From: Polaromonas sp. JS666
GTDB lineage: Bacteria; Pseudomonadota; Gammaproteobacteria; Burkholderiales; Burkholderiaceae_C
DNA: 64,000 nt
Reading direction: 5' to 3'
Assembly: GCF_000013865.1 (NCBI RefSeq)
Contig: NC_007948.1
Location: 2,356,001 to 2,420,000, forward strand
In this document: piece after piece, positions 26,713-35,135 of the stretch
Numbering within the stretch: the stretch's first letter is position 1
How the letters are laid out: every line of letters begins with the position of its first letter
Notes under the pieces: generated by a model
Seen by the model: the letters and a program-made list of their open reading frames with translations, nothing else
Told to the model about the DNA's origin: nothing
The model's database searches: none
Position numbers and translations under genes: made by a program

Positions 26713-28146
26713 TCAGCCATGCCGCACCGCCACGGTCTTCAGTGTGGTGAAGCCATACAGGGCTTCGAATCCCTTCTCGCGCCCATAGCCGGATGACTTC
26801 ACGCCGCCAAAGGGCAGCTCCACGCCGCCGCCGGCGCCGTAGTTGTTGATGAACACCTGCCCGCTCTTGACACGCTGGGCCATGCGGAACTGGCGGGCGC
26901 CGTCGCGGGTCCAGATGCCTGCCACCAGGCCGAAGCGGGTGGCGTTGGCCAGTTCAACCGCATGGTCTTCGCCCTGAAAGCTCATGGCGCACAGCACCGG
27001 GCCAAAAACCTCTTCTTGCGCCAGCCGGTGCATCACCGGTACGTCGCGCAGCAAGGTGGGTGCCTGGTAAAAACCGGTATCGGGCGCTTCTTCCACGATC
27101 TGGCCCTGCGCCACCATGGGGATGTTGGCGACCTGCGCGTCGCTTAGAAAATCCCACACACGCTGCTGCTGGCTTTGCCGGATCAGCGGGCCGACGTCCA
27201 GGTCCATCGAGGCCGGTCCGACACGCAGGTTCTCGAAGGCCTGTCCCAGCCGCTCCAGCAGGGGCTCGTAGATGGCCTGCTCCACCAGCAGGCGGGAGCC
27301 GGCCGAGCAGGTTTGCCCGGCGTTTTGCACAATGGCGTTGATGATTGTGGGAATGGCCTCATCGAGGTTGGCATCGGCAAACACGATTTGCGGGCTTTTG
27401 CCGCCCAGCTCCAGCGTCACCGGGCAATGGCGCTCGGCCGCCACCTGCTGGATCAGCGTGCCCACCGAAGGACTGCCGGTGAAGCTGATGTGGTCGATGC
27501 CGGGATGGCGGGCCAGCGCGTCGCCGACCTCGTGGCCATAGCCCGTCACGATGTTGATCGCCCCTGCCGGAAAACCAACCTCGGCCGCGAGCTGCGCCAC
27601 GCGGATCAGCGACAGACAGGCGTCTTCAGCCGGCTTGACGACGCAGACATTGCCGGCCGCCAGTGCGCCGCCCACGCTGCGCCCGAAAATCTGCATCGGG
27701 TAGTTCCAGGGTATGACGTGACCCGTGACGCCATGCGGCTCGCGCCACGTCATCACGCTGTAGCCGTCCTGGTAGGGAATGGTCTCGCCGTGCAGCTTGT
27801 CGCAGGCGCCGGCATAAAACTCGAAGTAGCGCACCAGCGCGGCCGCATCGGCCCTGGCCTGTTTGACGGGTTTGCCGCAGTCGCGCTGCTCGATCAGTGC
27901 CAGCTCATCGGCATGCTGTGCCACCTTGGCCGACAGGCGCATCAGCAGCCGGCCACGCTCTGCGGCGCTGAAGCGCCGCCAGACCAGCTCCAGGCAGCTG
28001 CGGGCGCTGCTGACGGCCGCATCAATATCGTAGGCATTGCTGCGCTGGATGACGTCAAAGACCTGGCCATCGGACGGGTCGAGAACGGGAATGGTTTTGC
28101 CGGAAGACGAGGGGACCGACGCGTTGGCAATGTAATTGAGTTGCAT
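26713..28146 (-). CDS. NAD(P)-dependent aldehyde dehydrogenase
   Basis: The 477-residue protein has the catalytic pair of the superfamily: Glu in LELGGKSPQIVF and Cys in NAGQTCSAGSRL. The cofactor-binding GVTGHVIPWNYPMQIF and C-terminal NNYGAGGGVELPFGGVKSSG are intact. It resembles betaine aldehyde or gamma-guanidinobutyraldehyde-type enzymes; the substrate is not certain. I place the start at 28146, where MQLNYIANASV begins, since an upstream extension is rich in Arg and unlike the family. It lies 63 bases from the SDR gene, in one operon. Confidence 0.9.
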   Translation of the reverse strand: MQLNYIANASVPSSSGKTIPVLDPSDGQVFDVIQRSNAYDIDAAVSSARSCLELVWRRFSAAERGRLLMRLSAKVAQHADELALIEQRDCGKPVKQARADAAALVRYFEFYAGACDKLHGETIPYQDGYSVMTWREPHGVTGHVIPWNYPMQIFGRSVGGALAAGNVCVVKPAEDACLSLIRVAQLAAEVGFPAGAINIVTGYGHEVGDALARHPGIDHISFTGSPSVGTLIQQVAAERHCPVTLELGGKSPQIVFADANLDEAIPTIINAIVQNAGQTCSAGSRLLVEQAIYEPLLERLGQAFENLRVGPASMDLDVGPLIRQSQQQRVWDFLSDAQVANIPMVAQGQIVEEAPDTGFYQAPTLLRDVPVMHRLAQEEVFGPVLCAMSFQGEDHAVELANATRFGLVAGIWTRDGARQFRMAQRVKSGQVFINNYGAGGGVELPFGGVKSSGYGREKGFEALYGFTTLKTVAVRHG

Positions 28147-28287
28147 GGGTATGATTTTGCGTGAAAAGCACATGCCCCGGTCAAACCTCCATGGGTTATT
28201 GCCGGGACGGCGCATCCCGTTGCAAAAATGTATACATCGCTGCGCCCGCCTCGCCCGCACCCGCTCAGCGGAACCCGGGGACGAAGC

Positions 28288-29235
28288 TTAGGCTGGCAGC
28301 GGAACGCTGGCCCGTAGCTTGCCGGTCGCGTAAAAAGCGTCCAGGTTGTCCACCACCAGCTCGGCCATGGCCTGGCGTGTCTCATTGGTGGCGCTTGCCA
28401 GGTGCGGCAGCAATACCACTTGGTCCAGTGCCAGCAGCCGCTCGGGTATGCGTGGCTCATCCGCATACACATCCAGGCCGGCGCCGGCGATGGTGCCTTC
28501 TTCCAGTGCCTGAATCAGGGCGTCTTCGTCGATCACCGAACCCCGCGACACATTGATCAGAAAGCCTTGGGGGCCCAGTGCGCGTAGCACGCTGGCCGTT
28601 ACCAGGTGGCGGGTTTCGGGGCCACCGGCGCTCACGACCACCAGAAAATCCGCCCAACGGGCCAGTGACTCGATGGACGATTCGTAGGTGTAGGGAACCG
28701 CCGGATTCGGGCGACGATTGTGGTAGCGCACTTCCATGTCAAAACCGCTGGCGCGGCGCGCGACGACCTGGCCAATGCGACCCAGCCCGAGGATGCCCAG
28801 CTGCTTGCCGCTGACCCGCGTGGCCAGCGGATAAGCGCCCTGCAGCCAGCGCCTGGCACGCACGAACCGGTCTGAGGCACTGAAGCGGCGCGCCACATCC
28901 ATCACCAGTCCAAAAGCCGTGTCGGCCACGCAGTCATTCAGGACATCCGGTGTGTAGCCTACCGCGATGCCGCGGGCCTGGGCGGCCTCCAGAGGCAGGG
29001 TTTCAGTGCCCACGCCGAAGCTGGAAATCACCTTGAGGTTGGGCATCGCCGCCAGGGTGGCATCGTCCACACCAAAGCGCGCGCTGGTCACGTAGCCGGT
29101 GAATTCATGGCCATGCCGGGCGAGGAAGGCTGCGGGGTCGGCCTCCTTCCAGAGGGGATGCGCGTCATAGCGGGTGTTGAATTCGGTCGCGAGCAGGGGG
29201 GGTATGGCTACGTGCTGCAGGAGTCTGGGTTTCAT
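28288..29235 (-). CDS. D-isomer-specific 2-hydroxyacid dehydrogenase (GRHPR-like)
   Basis: The 315-residue protein has the NAD-binding GILGLGRIGQVVARRASGF with a later NRRPNP, suggesting NADP-type recognition by Arg. Catalytic residues are Arg in NVSRGSVIDEDAL, Glu in DEPRIPERLL and His in LLPHLASAT. It should interconvert a 2-keto acid and a D-2-hydroxy acid, such as hydroxypyruvate/glycerate. It precedes the aldehyde dehydrogenase gene on the same strand by about 140 bases. A TTG at 29256 would extend it by 7 residues. Confidence 0.9.
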   Translation of the reverse strand: MKPRLLQHVAIPPLLATEFNTRYDAHPLWKEADPAAFLARHGHEFTGYVTSARFGVDDATLAAMPNLKVISSFGVGTETLPLEAAQARGIAVGYTPDVLNDCVADTAFGLVMDVARRFSASDRFVRARRWLQGAYPLATRVSGKQLGILGLGRIGQVVARRASGFDMEVRYHNRRPNPAVPYTYESSIESLARWADFLVVVSAGGPETRHLVTASVLRALGPQGFLINVSRGSVIDEDALIQALEEGTIAGAGLDVYADEPRIPERLLALDQVVLLPHLASATNETRQAMAELVVDNLDAFYATGKLRASVPLPA

Positions 29236-29325
29236 GGGTTTGTAAGAGGGAGTCAAGGAGGCCGGGAGTCAAACAGTCAGTGGTTTGGGGTTTGGGGTTT
29301 TGCTGGCCTGGCGCAGCAGCAGGCG

Positions 29326-29541
29326 TCAGGCCCCAGCGTCAAATTGCCAGATCTGGCTGACCTGTACGTCAGATGTGCCGGGCTCGCCCCGGTTGAAGGT
29401 GTCGTAGAGGGCACGATGACTCACCAGCGCAATCTCGCCCGCCAGTTGCACGGACACATAGCACGGCCGCTTCTCGGCCGTGGGTTCGCGTGAGCCATTG
29501 GCCAGTACCTGGGTACTTGCCGGGGTGGTGTTGTGATTCAT
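29326..29541 (-). CDS. small protein of unknown function, about 71 aa
   Basis: I do not recognise this protein. The frame has good codon periodicity and a plausible two-part structure, with a polar N terminus followed by YVSVQLAGEIALVSHRALYDTF and QIWQFDAGA. It lies between the 2-hydroxyacid dehydrogenase and Bug genes, on their strand, so it may belong to the operon. No strong ribosome binding site precedes either the ATG at 29541 or a GTG at 29553. Treat it as tentative. Confidence 0.45.
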   Translation of the reverse strand: MNHNTTPASTQVLANGSREPTAEKRPCYVSVQLAGEIALVSHRALYDTFNRGEPGTSDVQVSQIWQFDAGA

Positions 29542-29591
29542 GCCGTGGTTCACGTATCAGTCCTCAGGCTATCTCGATAGCTATCCGGGCC

Positions 29592-30554
29592 TTACTCGGG
29601 CTGGATGTCGGCGTCCTTGGCCACCTTGGCCCACTTGACCATTTCAGACTGGATGAAGCTGCTGAATTGCTGGGGCGTGCCGCCGCCCACTTCAATCCCG
29701 GCTTCCTGCAGGCGCTGGCGCACGTCCGGCGCGCTGAGTGCCTTGTTGATTTCCGCGTTCAGCTTGGCAACGACGGCCTTGGGCGTGCCGGCGGGCGCCA
29801 GAATGCCGCCCCAGGTGCTGGTCTCGTAACCCGACATGCCCGCCTCGGCCATGGTGGGGACATCAGAGGCAACAGCGGACCGCTTGGCCGTGGTCACGGC
29901 CAGCGCGCGGACCTTGTCGCTCTTGACCTGGGTGTTGATGGCTGCCACCGTGTCAAACATCAGGGACGTGCGGCCGCTGATCAGGTCCGGATGGGCCAGC
30001 GTGCTGCCCTTGTAAGGCACGTGCACCATGTCGATGCCGGCCATGGTCTTGAACAGTTCGCCGCTGAAATGGGGCGCACCGCCCAGACCGCTGGAGGCAA
30101 AAGACAGCTTGCCGGGGTTGGCTTTGCCATAAGCCACCAGTTCCTTCAGGGTCTTGACCGGCAGCGTTGGCGACACCACCAGCATCAGCGGCACGACGTG
30201 CGTGATCACCACCGGCTCAAAGCTCTTGAGCGTGTCAAATGGCAGCACTTTCTTCATGCTCGGATTGATGGCGTGGCTGCTGGCTACGAGTGCCAGGGTG
30301 TGGCCGTCGGGAGCGGACTTGGCCACGAAATCCGTGCCGATGATGCCGGTGGCGCCGGCCTTGTTGTCAATCACCACCGGCTGGCCGGTGGACTCCGTCA
30401 GCTTCTGGCCGATCAGCCGAGCGGCCAGGTCAATGGCGCCACCGGGAGAGGCTGGCACGACGATGGTGATGGATTTGCTGGGGAAGGTTTGCGCATTCAG
30501 CGCGCTGCTGACTGACAGGGCAGAGACGGCAATGGCGGCAAGAAGTTTTTTCAT
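29592..30554 (-). CDS. Bug family tripartite tricarboxylate transporter receptor
   Basis: This is a complete 320-residue periplasmic binding protein. The signal peptide is LLAAIAVSALSVSSALNAQ. The mature part has IVVPASPGGAIDLAARLIG, VVIDNKAGATGIIGTDFVAK, HVPYKGSTLAHPDL and LAPAGTPKAVVAKL, the usual Bug landmarks. It should bind an organic acid and deliver it to a TctA/TctB membrane pair; none is encoded in the window. A second Bug gene lies 68 bases upstream on the same strand. Confidence 0.93.
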   Translation of the reverse strand: MKKLLAAIAVSALSVSSALNAQTFPSKSITIVVPASPGGAIDLAARLIGQKLTESTGQPVVIDNKAGATGIIGTDFVAKSAPDGHTLALVASSHAINPSMKKVLPFDTLKSFEPVVITHVVPLMLVVSPTLPVKTLKELVAYGKANPGKLSFASSGLGGAPHFSGELFKTMAGIDMVHVPYKGSTLAHPDLISGRTSLMFDTVAAINTQVKSDKVRALAVTTAKRSAVASDVPTMAEAGMSGYETSTWGGILAPAGTPKAVVAKLNAEINKALSAPDVRQRLQEAGIEVGGGTPQQFSSFIQSEMVKWAKVAKDADIQPE

Positions 30555-30622
30555 CTGGATTCCTGGGGCTATAAAGGGGATGCGGTTGCTGTGGGGGTTG
30601 GAGAATCTTTTGGTTGTTCAAG

Positions 30623-31603
30623 CTATTCGATCGTGATGCCGCTTTCACGGATGATGCGACCGTAACGCTGCCGGTCTGCATCGATGCGTGCCTGGAAGGC
30701 TGCGGGTGTGAGCCCCAGGGGCGTGGCCCCCTGCATGATCAGGGTCTGGCGGGTATCGGGCTGGGCCAGCACTTCGCGGACATCGGCAGAGATTTTTTCG
30801 ACGATGGCGGGTGGCGTGCCTGCCGGAGCCAGCATGCCGATCCAGGAGCCGGTGTCAAAGCCTGGCAGGCTTTCCCCAACGGTGGGCATGTCGGGCAGGG
30901 CGGGCGACCGGCTGGCGGAACTGACAGCCAGGCCGCGCAGCTTGCCCGACTTGATATGGCCGATGGATTCCAGCACCGTGGCAAACAGGATGTCGACGTG
31001 ACCGGCCATCAGGTCGGTCACGGCGGGACCACCGCCTTTGTAAGGTACGTGCAGCATGTTGACGCCGCCGGACTTCCTGAATATTTCAGCCGCCAGGTGG
31101 GGCGCGCCGCCACTGCCGGAGCTGGCATAGCTGAGCTTTCCGGGCTCCGATCTGGCGGCAGCCACCAGGTCCCGGATCGACTGGTAGGGCAGGGACGGCG
31201 TGATCAACAGCACCAGCGGCAGCTCGGCGATCATGCTGACGGGGGCAAACGCCCGGTCCGGGTCGTAGCTCATTTTTTTGTACAGCGAGGGATTGACCGA
31301 CTGCGTGCCGACATTGCCGACCAGCAGTGTGTAGCCGTCCGGCTTGGCCCTGGCGACGACATCGGCGCCGACCATGCCTGAGGCGCCGGCCTTGTTGTCG
31401 ACCAGCACCGGCTGTCCCCATTTGAGCGAGAGTTTTTGGGCCACGAGACGGGCGCCGACATCGGTGCCGCCGCCGGGCGGAAAGGGCACCACCACCGTGA
31501 CGGGTCGGGTAGGAAAGGGCTGCGCTGCGGGCGCTTGCGCCTGGGCGGGTGCTGCAGACCACGCGGCCAGCGTGGCGAGCAGGACGGACAGTAGGCGTTT
31601 CAT
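30623..31603 (-). CDS. Bug family tripartite tricarboxylate transporter receptor
   Basis: The 326-residue protein begins MKRLLSVLLATLAAWSAA (signal peptide, cleavage near AQAQ). It continues PTRPVTVVVPFPPGGGTDVG, VLVDNKAGASGMVGADVVAR, LLHVPYKGGGPAVTDLMAG-type sequence and MLAPAGTPPAIVEKI. AGGAGAC lies just upstream of the ATG at 31603, so the longer upstream frame is rejected. It is divergent from the GntR gene; the intervening 134 bases hold a palindromic operator. Its ligand is unknown, but the neighbouring genes suggest a sugar acid. Confidence 0.93.
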   Translation of the reverse strand: MKRLLSVLLATLAAWSAAPAQAQAPAAQPFPTRPVTVVVPFPPGGGTDVGARLVAQKLSLKWGQPVLVDNKAGASGMVGADVVARAKPDGYTLLVGNVGTQSVNPSLYKKMSYDPDRAFAPVSMIAELPLVLLITPSLPYQSIRDLVAAARSEPGKLSYASSGSGGAPHLAAEIFRKSGGVNMLHVPYKGGGPAVTDLMAGHVDILFATVLESIGHIKSGKLRGLAVSSASRSPALPDMPTVGESLPGFDTGSWIGMLAPAGTPPAIVEKISADVREVLAQPDTRQTLIMQGATPLGLTPAAFQARIDADRQRYGRIIRESGITIE

Positions 31604-31683
31604 GGTGTCTCCTCGCGGTGGGTAGGTCCTATCCGCTTTGGGCGGATGGATGGTTTCTCGGGTTATCGTACCGAAATTTCTTT

Positions 31684-31711
31684 GTAGTATTCTAGTATGC
31701 CAGAATACTAC
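31684..31711. promoter_or_regulatory. palindromic operator between Bug and GntR genes
   Basis: A perfect 10-bp inverted repeat, GTAGTATTCT (31684-31693) and AGAATACTAC (31702-31711), is separated by 8 bases. It lies midway between the divergent Bug and GntR genes. This placement is what one expects for the operator of the FCD-type GntR regulator, which would control itself and the uptake operon. TAGTAT also occurs as a direct repeat inside it. Confidence 0.7.
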
Positions 31712-31737
31712 GAAAATCCAAGCAGTAAACTCACCCC

Positions 31738-32463
31738 ATGGCCCGCTCACGACTGCAACTCCCTGAAATTCCTGCCAATTCCGCATTGACTGACAGGTCG
31801 GGCGGCCGGGGAATGATCAGCCAGGAAGCCTATGAAAGCATCCGCACGGCGATCCTCAACTGCTCATTCACACCGGGCATGGCGCTGTCGGAGCTGGCCG
31901 TGTCAGAGGAGTTGGGTGTGAGCCGGGCACCGGTGCGCGATGCGTTTCGCCGCCTGGTTGGCGAAGGCCTGCTGGAGGTCACGCCCCAGCGTGGCACGTT
32001 TGTCACGCGGCTGAGCCGGGCGCGCATTGAAGATGCCATCTTTGTGCGAGAGGCCATTGAATGCCTGGCGGCGGAACTGGCCTGCGAGGCGCCACTGGCG
32101 GAGCGCAAGAAGCTGCATGACGTGCTGGAGCGGCAGATTGCGGCTTCAGACCAGAAGGATTTTGGGGGCCACCTGAAAGCGGACGAAGACCTGCATTACC
32201 AGATACTGGTGCTGGCGCGGCATCCGCATGCCTGGAATCCGCTGATGCTGGCACGCACGGGCATGAACCGGATCCGCCACATCGCCATCCCGGAGCTGGG
32301 CGGCAACCGGATTGCCATTGAGCAGCACCGCCAGCTGGTGCGTGCGATTGTGGCCGGCGACCGCGCCAAGGCGCGGGAAACGATGCTGCTGCACATCCGC
32401 TCGCCGCTGCGCTTTGTGGACACCATCAGCGAGCGGTACCCGGAGTACTTTGTGCAGGAGTGA
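31738..32463 (+). CDS. GntR family transcriptional regulator, FCD type
   Basis: The 241-residue protein has an N-terminal winged helix: YESIRTAILNCSFTPGMALS, SEELGVSRAPVRDAFRRL, GLLEVTPQRGTFVTRLS. The C-terminal helical FCD ligand domain has acidic and His metal-site residues (ADEDLHYQILVLARHP, then the HRQLVRAIVAGD helix). FCD members bind carboxylic acids or sugar acids. It is divergent from the Bug gene and flanked by catabolic genes, so it likely regulates them in response to the substrate. Confidence 0.93.
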   Translation: MARSRLQLPEIPANSALTDRSGGRGMISQEAYESIRTAILNCSFTPGMALSELAVSEELGVSRAPVRDAFRRLVGEGLLEVTPQRGTFVTRLSRARIEDAIFVREAIECLAAELACEAPLAERKKLHDVLERQIAASDQKDFGGHLKADEDLHYQILVLARHPHAWNPLMLARTGMNRIRHIAIPELGGNRIAIEQHRQLVRAIVAGDRAKARETMLLHIRSPLRFVDTISERYPEYFVQE

Positions 32464-32472
32464 GATGAGGTT

Positions 32473-33189
32473 CTATCGCCCCTTGGCCTTGCGCCAGGCG
32501 GCGAAGTCGTCCTTCGATTGCTGCTCGGTGGGTGGATACAGGCCAATGATGGGCCGGCCCTTCAGGACTTCCTCGGAGACGAAGTCTTCAAAGGCGGTCA
32601 TCTCCACCGCTTCGTCGGCAATTTCGTCGGCCAGGTGGGCCGGAATCACAAAGACGCCTTCCTTGTCGCCGACGATGACGTCGCCGGGAAACACCGCCAC
32701 ATCGCCGCAGCCAATGGGCACATTGATGTCCAGCGCCTGGTGCAGCGTGAGGTTGGTCGGCGCCGAAGGGCGGTGGTGATAGGTTGGGAACGGCATCGCA
32801 GCGATCTCGGGTGAATCCCGAAAGCCGCCATCGGTGACGATGCCGGCGGCGCCGCGCACCATCAGGCGGGTGATCAGGATGGAGCCGGCCGATGCGGCGC
32901 GAGCATTTTTGCGGCTGTCAATCACCAGCACCGCGCCTTCGGGGCATTGCTCGACCGCCACGCGCTGCGGATGTTTGGGGTTCTGGAACACCGTGATGGG
33001 GTTCAGGTCTTCGCGCGCCGGGATGTAGCGCAACGTGAAGGCCTCGCCCACCATGTTGGGCAGGTTGGCGTTGAGCGGGTGCACGTCCTGGATGAACTGG
33101 TTGCGCAGGCCGCGCTTGAAGAGGGCCGTGCACAGCGTGGCGGTGCTGACGGTTTTGAGCTTGTCGCGGGTTTCGGCTTTGAGGGTCAT
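32473..33189 (-). CDS. RraA-like family protein
   Basis: The 238-residue protein has the RraA/HMG-aldolase core GGFRDSPEIAAMPFPTYHH, preceded by ILITRLMVRGAAGIVTD. The related Arg/Asp pair forms the active site in 4-hydroxy-4-methyl-2-oxoglutarate aldolase, while true RraA inhibits RNase E. Here a catabolic place among the sugar acid genes favours a lyase or decarboxylase role; this is inference. ATG 33189 lies 44 bases after the dehydratase gene, so the two are co-transcribed. Confidence 0.88.
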   Translation of the reverse strand: MTLKAETRDKLKTVSTATLCTALFKRGLRNQFIQDVHPLNANLPNMVGEAFTLRYIPAREDLNPITVFQNPKHPQRVAVEQCPEGAVLVIDSRKNARAASAGSILITRLMVRGAAGIVTDGGFRDSPEIAAMPFPTYHHRPSAPTNLTLHQALDINVPIGCGDVAVFPGDVIVGDKEGVFVIPAHLADEIADEAVEMTAFEDFVSEEVLKGRPIIGLYPPTEQQSKDDFAAWRKAKGR

Positions 33190-33232
33190 GGGAGTCCTTC
33201 CTATCACTTCGTGTTGTTCGTGTCTGTTCGTG

Positions 33233-34972
33233 TCAGTAAATGTCGGGCTCGCCCACCGGCGCGCCAAACGAGGTTTCCAGAAAATCAAAATCACAGCCCT
33301 GGTCGGCCTGCTGGATATGGCGCGCGGCCATCCAGCCGTAGCCGCGTTCATAGCGTTTGGGCAGCGGCGTCCAGGCGGCCCGGCGCTGCGCCAGTTCTTC
33401 GTCGCTGACCTCCAGGTGAATGCGCCGGCCTGGCACGTCCACCGAAATCAGGTCGCCGGTTTTGACCAGTGCCAGCGGGCCGCCGATGTAGGCTTCAGGC
33501 GCCACATGCAGGATGCATGCGCCGTAGCTCGTTCCACTCATGCGGGCGTCTGAAATGCGCACCATGTCTTTCACGCCCTGCTTCACCAGCTTCAGGGGAA
33601 TGGGCAACATGCCCCACTCGGGCATGCCCGGGCCGCCCTGCGGGCCGGCGTTGCGCAGCACCATGACATGGTTTTCTGTGACGTCAAGGTTCTCGTCGTC
33701 AACGGCTGCCTTCATGGATGGGTAGTCGTCAAACACCAGGGCCGGGCCAGTGTGCTTCAGGAACTTCGGGGCGCACGCGCTGGGCTTGATCACGCAGCCG
33801 CCGGGCGCCAGGTTGCCGCGCAGCACGGCGAGCGCGCCTTCGGCATAAATGGGATTGTCCAGTGGCCGGATCACGTCGTCGTTGTAGACCTCGGCACCTT
33901 CCAGCGTTTCGCCCAGGGTGCGGCCGCTGACCGTCATGGCGTCCAGCTTCAGATGGCTGGTCAAGCGGCTCATCATGCCGCGCATGCCACCCGCGAAGTA
34001 GAAGTCTTCCATCAGGTAGGTGTCGCCGCTGGGCCGGATATTGGCGATCACGGGCACCTTGCGGCTGGCGGCGTCGAAGTCGTCCAGACCCACGGCGCAG
34101 TGCTCGCCGGCGCGGCGCGACATGGCCACCAGGTGAATGATGGCGTTGGTCGAGCAACCCATGGCCATGGCGATCACGATGGCGTTTTCAAACGAGGCGC
34201 GGCTGAGCATTTTGGCCGGAGTCAGGTCTTCCCAGACCATGCTGACCACGCGGCGGCCACATTCGCTGGCCATGCGGATGTGGTTGGCGTCCACTGCGGG
34301 AATGGACGATGCACCCGGCAGCGTGAATCCGCAGGCCTCGGCAATGCCCGTCATGGTGCTGGCCGTGCCCATGGTCATGCAGTGGCCGTGGCTGCGGGCA
34401 ATGCCGCCTTCGACTTCCAGCCATTGGGCCGCGCTGATCTTGCCGGCGCGCCGGTCGTCCCAGTATTTCCAGGTGTCTGAACCCGAGCCCAGCACCTTGC
34501 CCTTGACGTTGCCGCTCAGCATGGGGCCAGCCGGCAGGTAGATGCAGGGCATGCCCGCGCTCATCGCACCCATCAGCAGGCCGGGCGTGGTCTTGTCGCA
34601 GCCACCCATCAACACCACGCCGTCGATCGGGTGGCTGCGCAGCAGCTCTTCGGTTTCCATGGCCAGCATGTTGCGGTAGAGCATGGTGGTGGGCTTGACG
34701 ATGGATTCCGACAGCGAGATGGCCGGAAGTTCAATCGGGAAACCGCCGGCCTGCAGCACGCCGCGCTTGACGTCTTCCACGCGCTGCTTGAAGTGGCCGT
34801 GGCAGGTGCCGATGTCGCTCCAGGTGTTCACAATGGCGATCACCGGCTTGCCGACCCAGTCTTCGGGGCCATAGCCCAGCTGCATCACGCGCGAGCGGTG
34901 GCCAAAAGAGCGCACATCGTCGGGGGCGAACCAGCGCGCGCTGCGCAGCGATTCGTAGGTTTTTTTGCTCAT
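33233..34972 (-). CDS. IlvD/Edd family dehydratase (L-arabonate dehydratase-like)
   Basis: This is a 579-residue Fe-S dehydratase. Cluster cysteines are seen in VLMGGCDKTTPG and ARSHGHCMTMGTASTM, with a third Cys in IGTCHGHFKQ. Conserved GPMLSGNVKGKVLGSG and SDARMSGTSYGACILH are present. The length and sequences such as WKYWDDRRAGKIS suggest the sugar acid dehydratases (L-arabonate, D-xylonate, L-fuconate) rather than dihydroxyacid dehydratase. With the ketoglutarate semialdehyde dehydrogenase nearby it fits an oxidative pentose route that ends in 2-oxoglutarate. The start is ATG 34972. Confidence 0.88.
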   Translation of the reverse strand: MSKKTYESLRSARWFAPDDVRSFGHRSRVMQLGYGPEDWVGKPVIAIVNTWSDIGTCHGHFKQRVEDVKRGVLQAGGFPIELPAISLSESIVKPTTMLYRNMLAMETEELLRSHPIDGVVLMGGCDKTTPGLLMGAMSAGMPCIYLPAGPMLSGNVKGKVLGSGSDTWKYWDDRRAGKISAAQWLEVEGGIARSHGHCMTMGTASTMTGIAEACGFTLPGASSIPAVDANHIRMASECGRRVVSMVWEDLTPAKMLSRASFENAIVIAMAMGCSTNAIIHLVAMSRRAGEHCAVGLDDFDAASRKVPVIANIRPSGDTYLMEDFYFAGGMRGMMSRLTSHLKLDAMTVSGRTLGETLEGAEVYNDDVIRPLDNPIYAEGALAVLRGNLAPGGCVIKPSACAPKFLKHTGPALVFDDYPSMKAAVDDENLDVTENHVMVLRNAGPQGGPGMPEWGMLPIPLKLVKQGVKDMVRISDARMSGTSYGACILHVAPEAYIGGPLALVKTGDLISVDVPGRRIHLEVSDEELAQRRAAWTPLPKRYERGYGWMAARHIQQADQGCDFDFLETSFGAPVGEPDIY

Positions 34973-34994
34973 GTCAATCCTTGGGTCTCGGGGT

Positions 34995-35090
34995 TCACAG
35001 CGTGTAATCCACCGCCGCCCATTCAAAGTAGGGCTTGAGGTCGGCGATCAGGGCCTGGTGCAATGGGTGGAACAGATAGTCGTTCAGGCC
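34995..35090 (-). pseudogene. short orphan C-terminal fragment
   Basis: Between the dehydratase and semialdehyde dehydrogenase genes, one frame reads GLNDYLFHPLHQALIADL and continues KPYFEWAAVDYTL before a stop at 34995-34997. It looks like the last 30 residues of a protein, but has an upstream stop and no start. I cannot identify the family. It may be the remnant of a missing pathway gene, for instance the 2-keto-3-deoxy acid dehydratase expected here. Confidence 0.35.
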
Positions 35091-35135
35091 TCAACGTCCC
35101 GTTTGCGGCGGAACGGCGGAACATCACGAGGTGGT

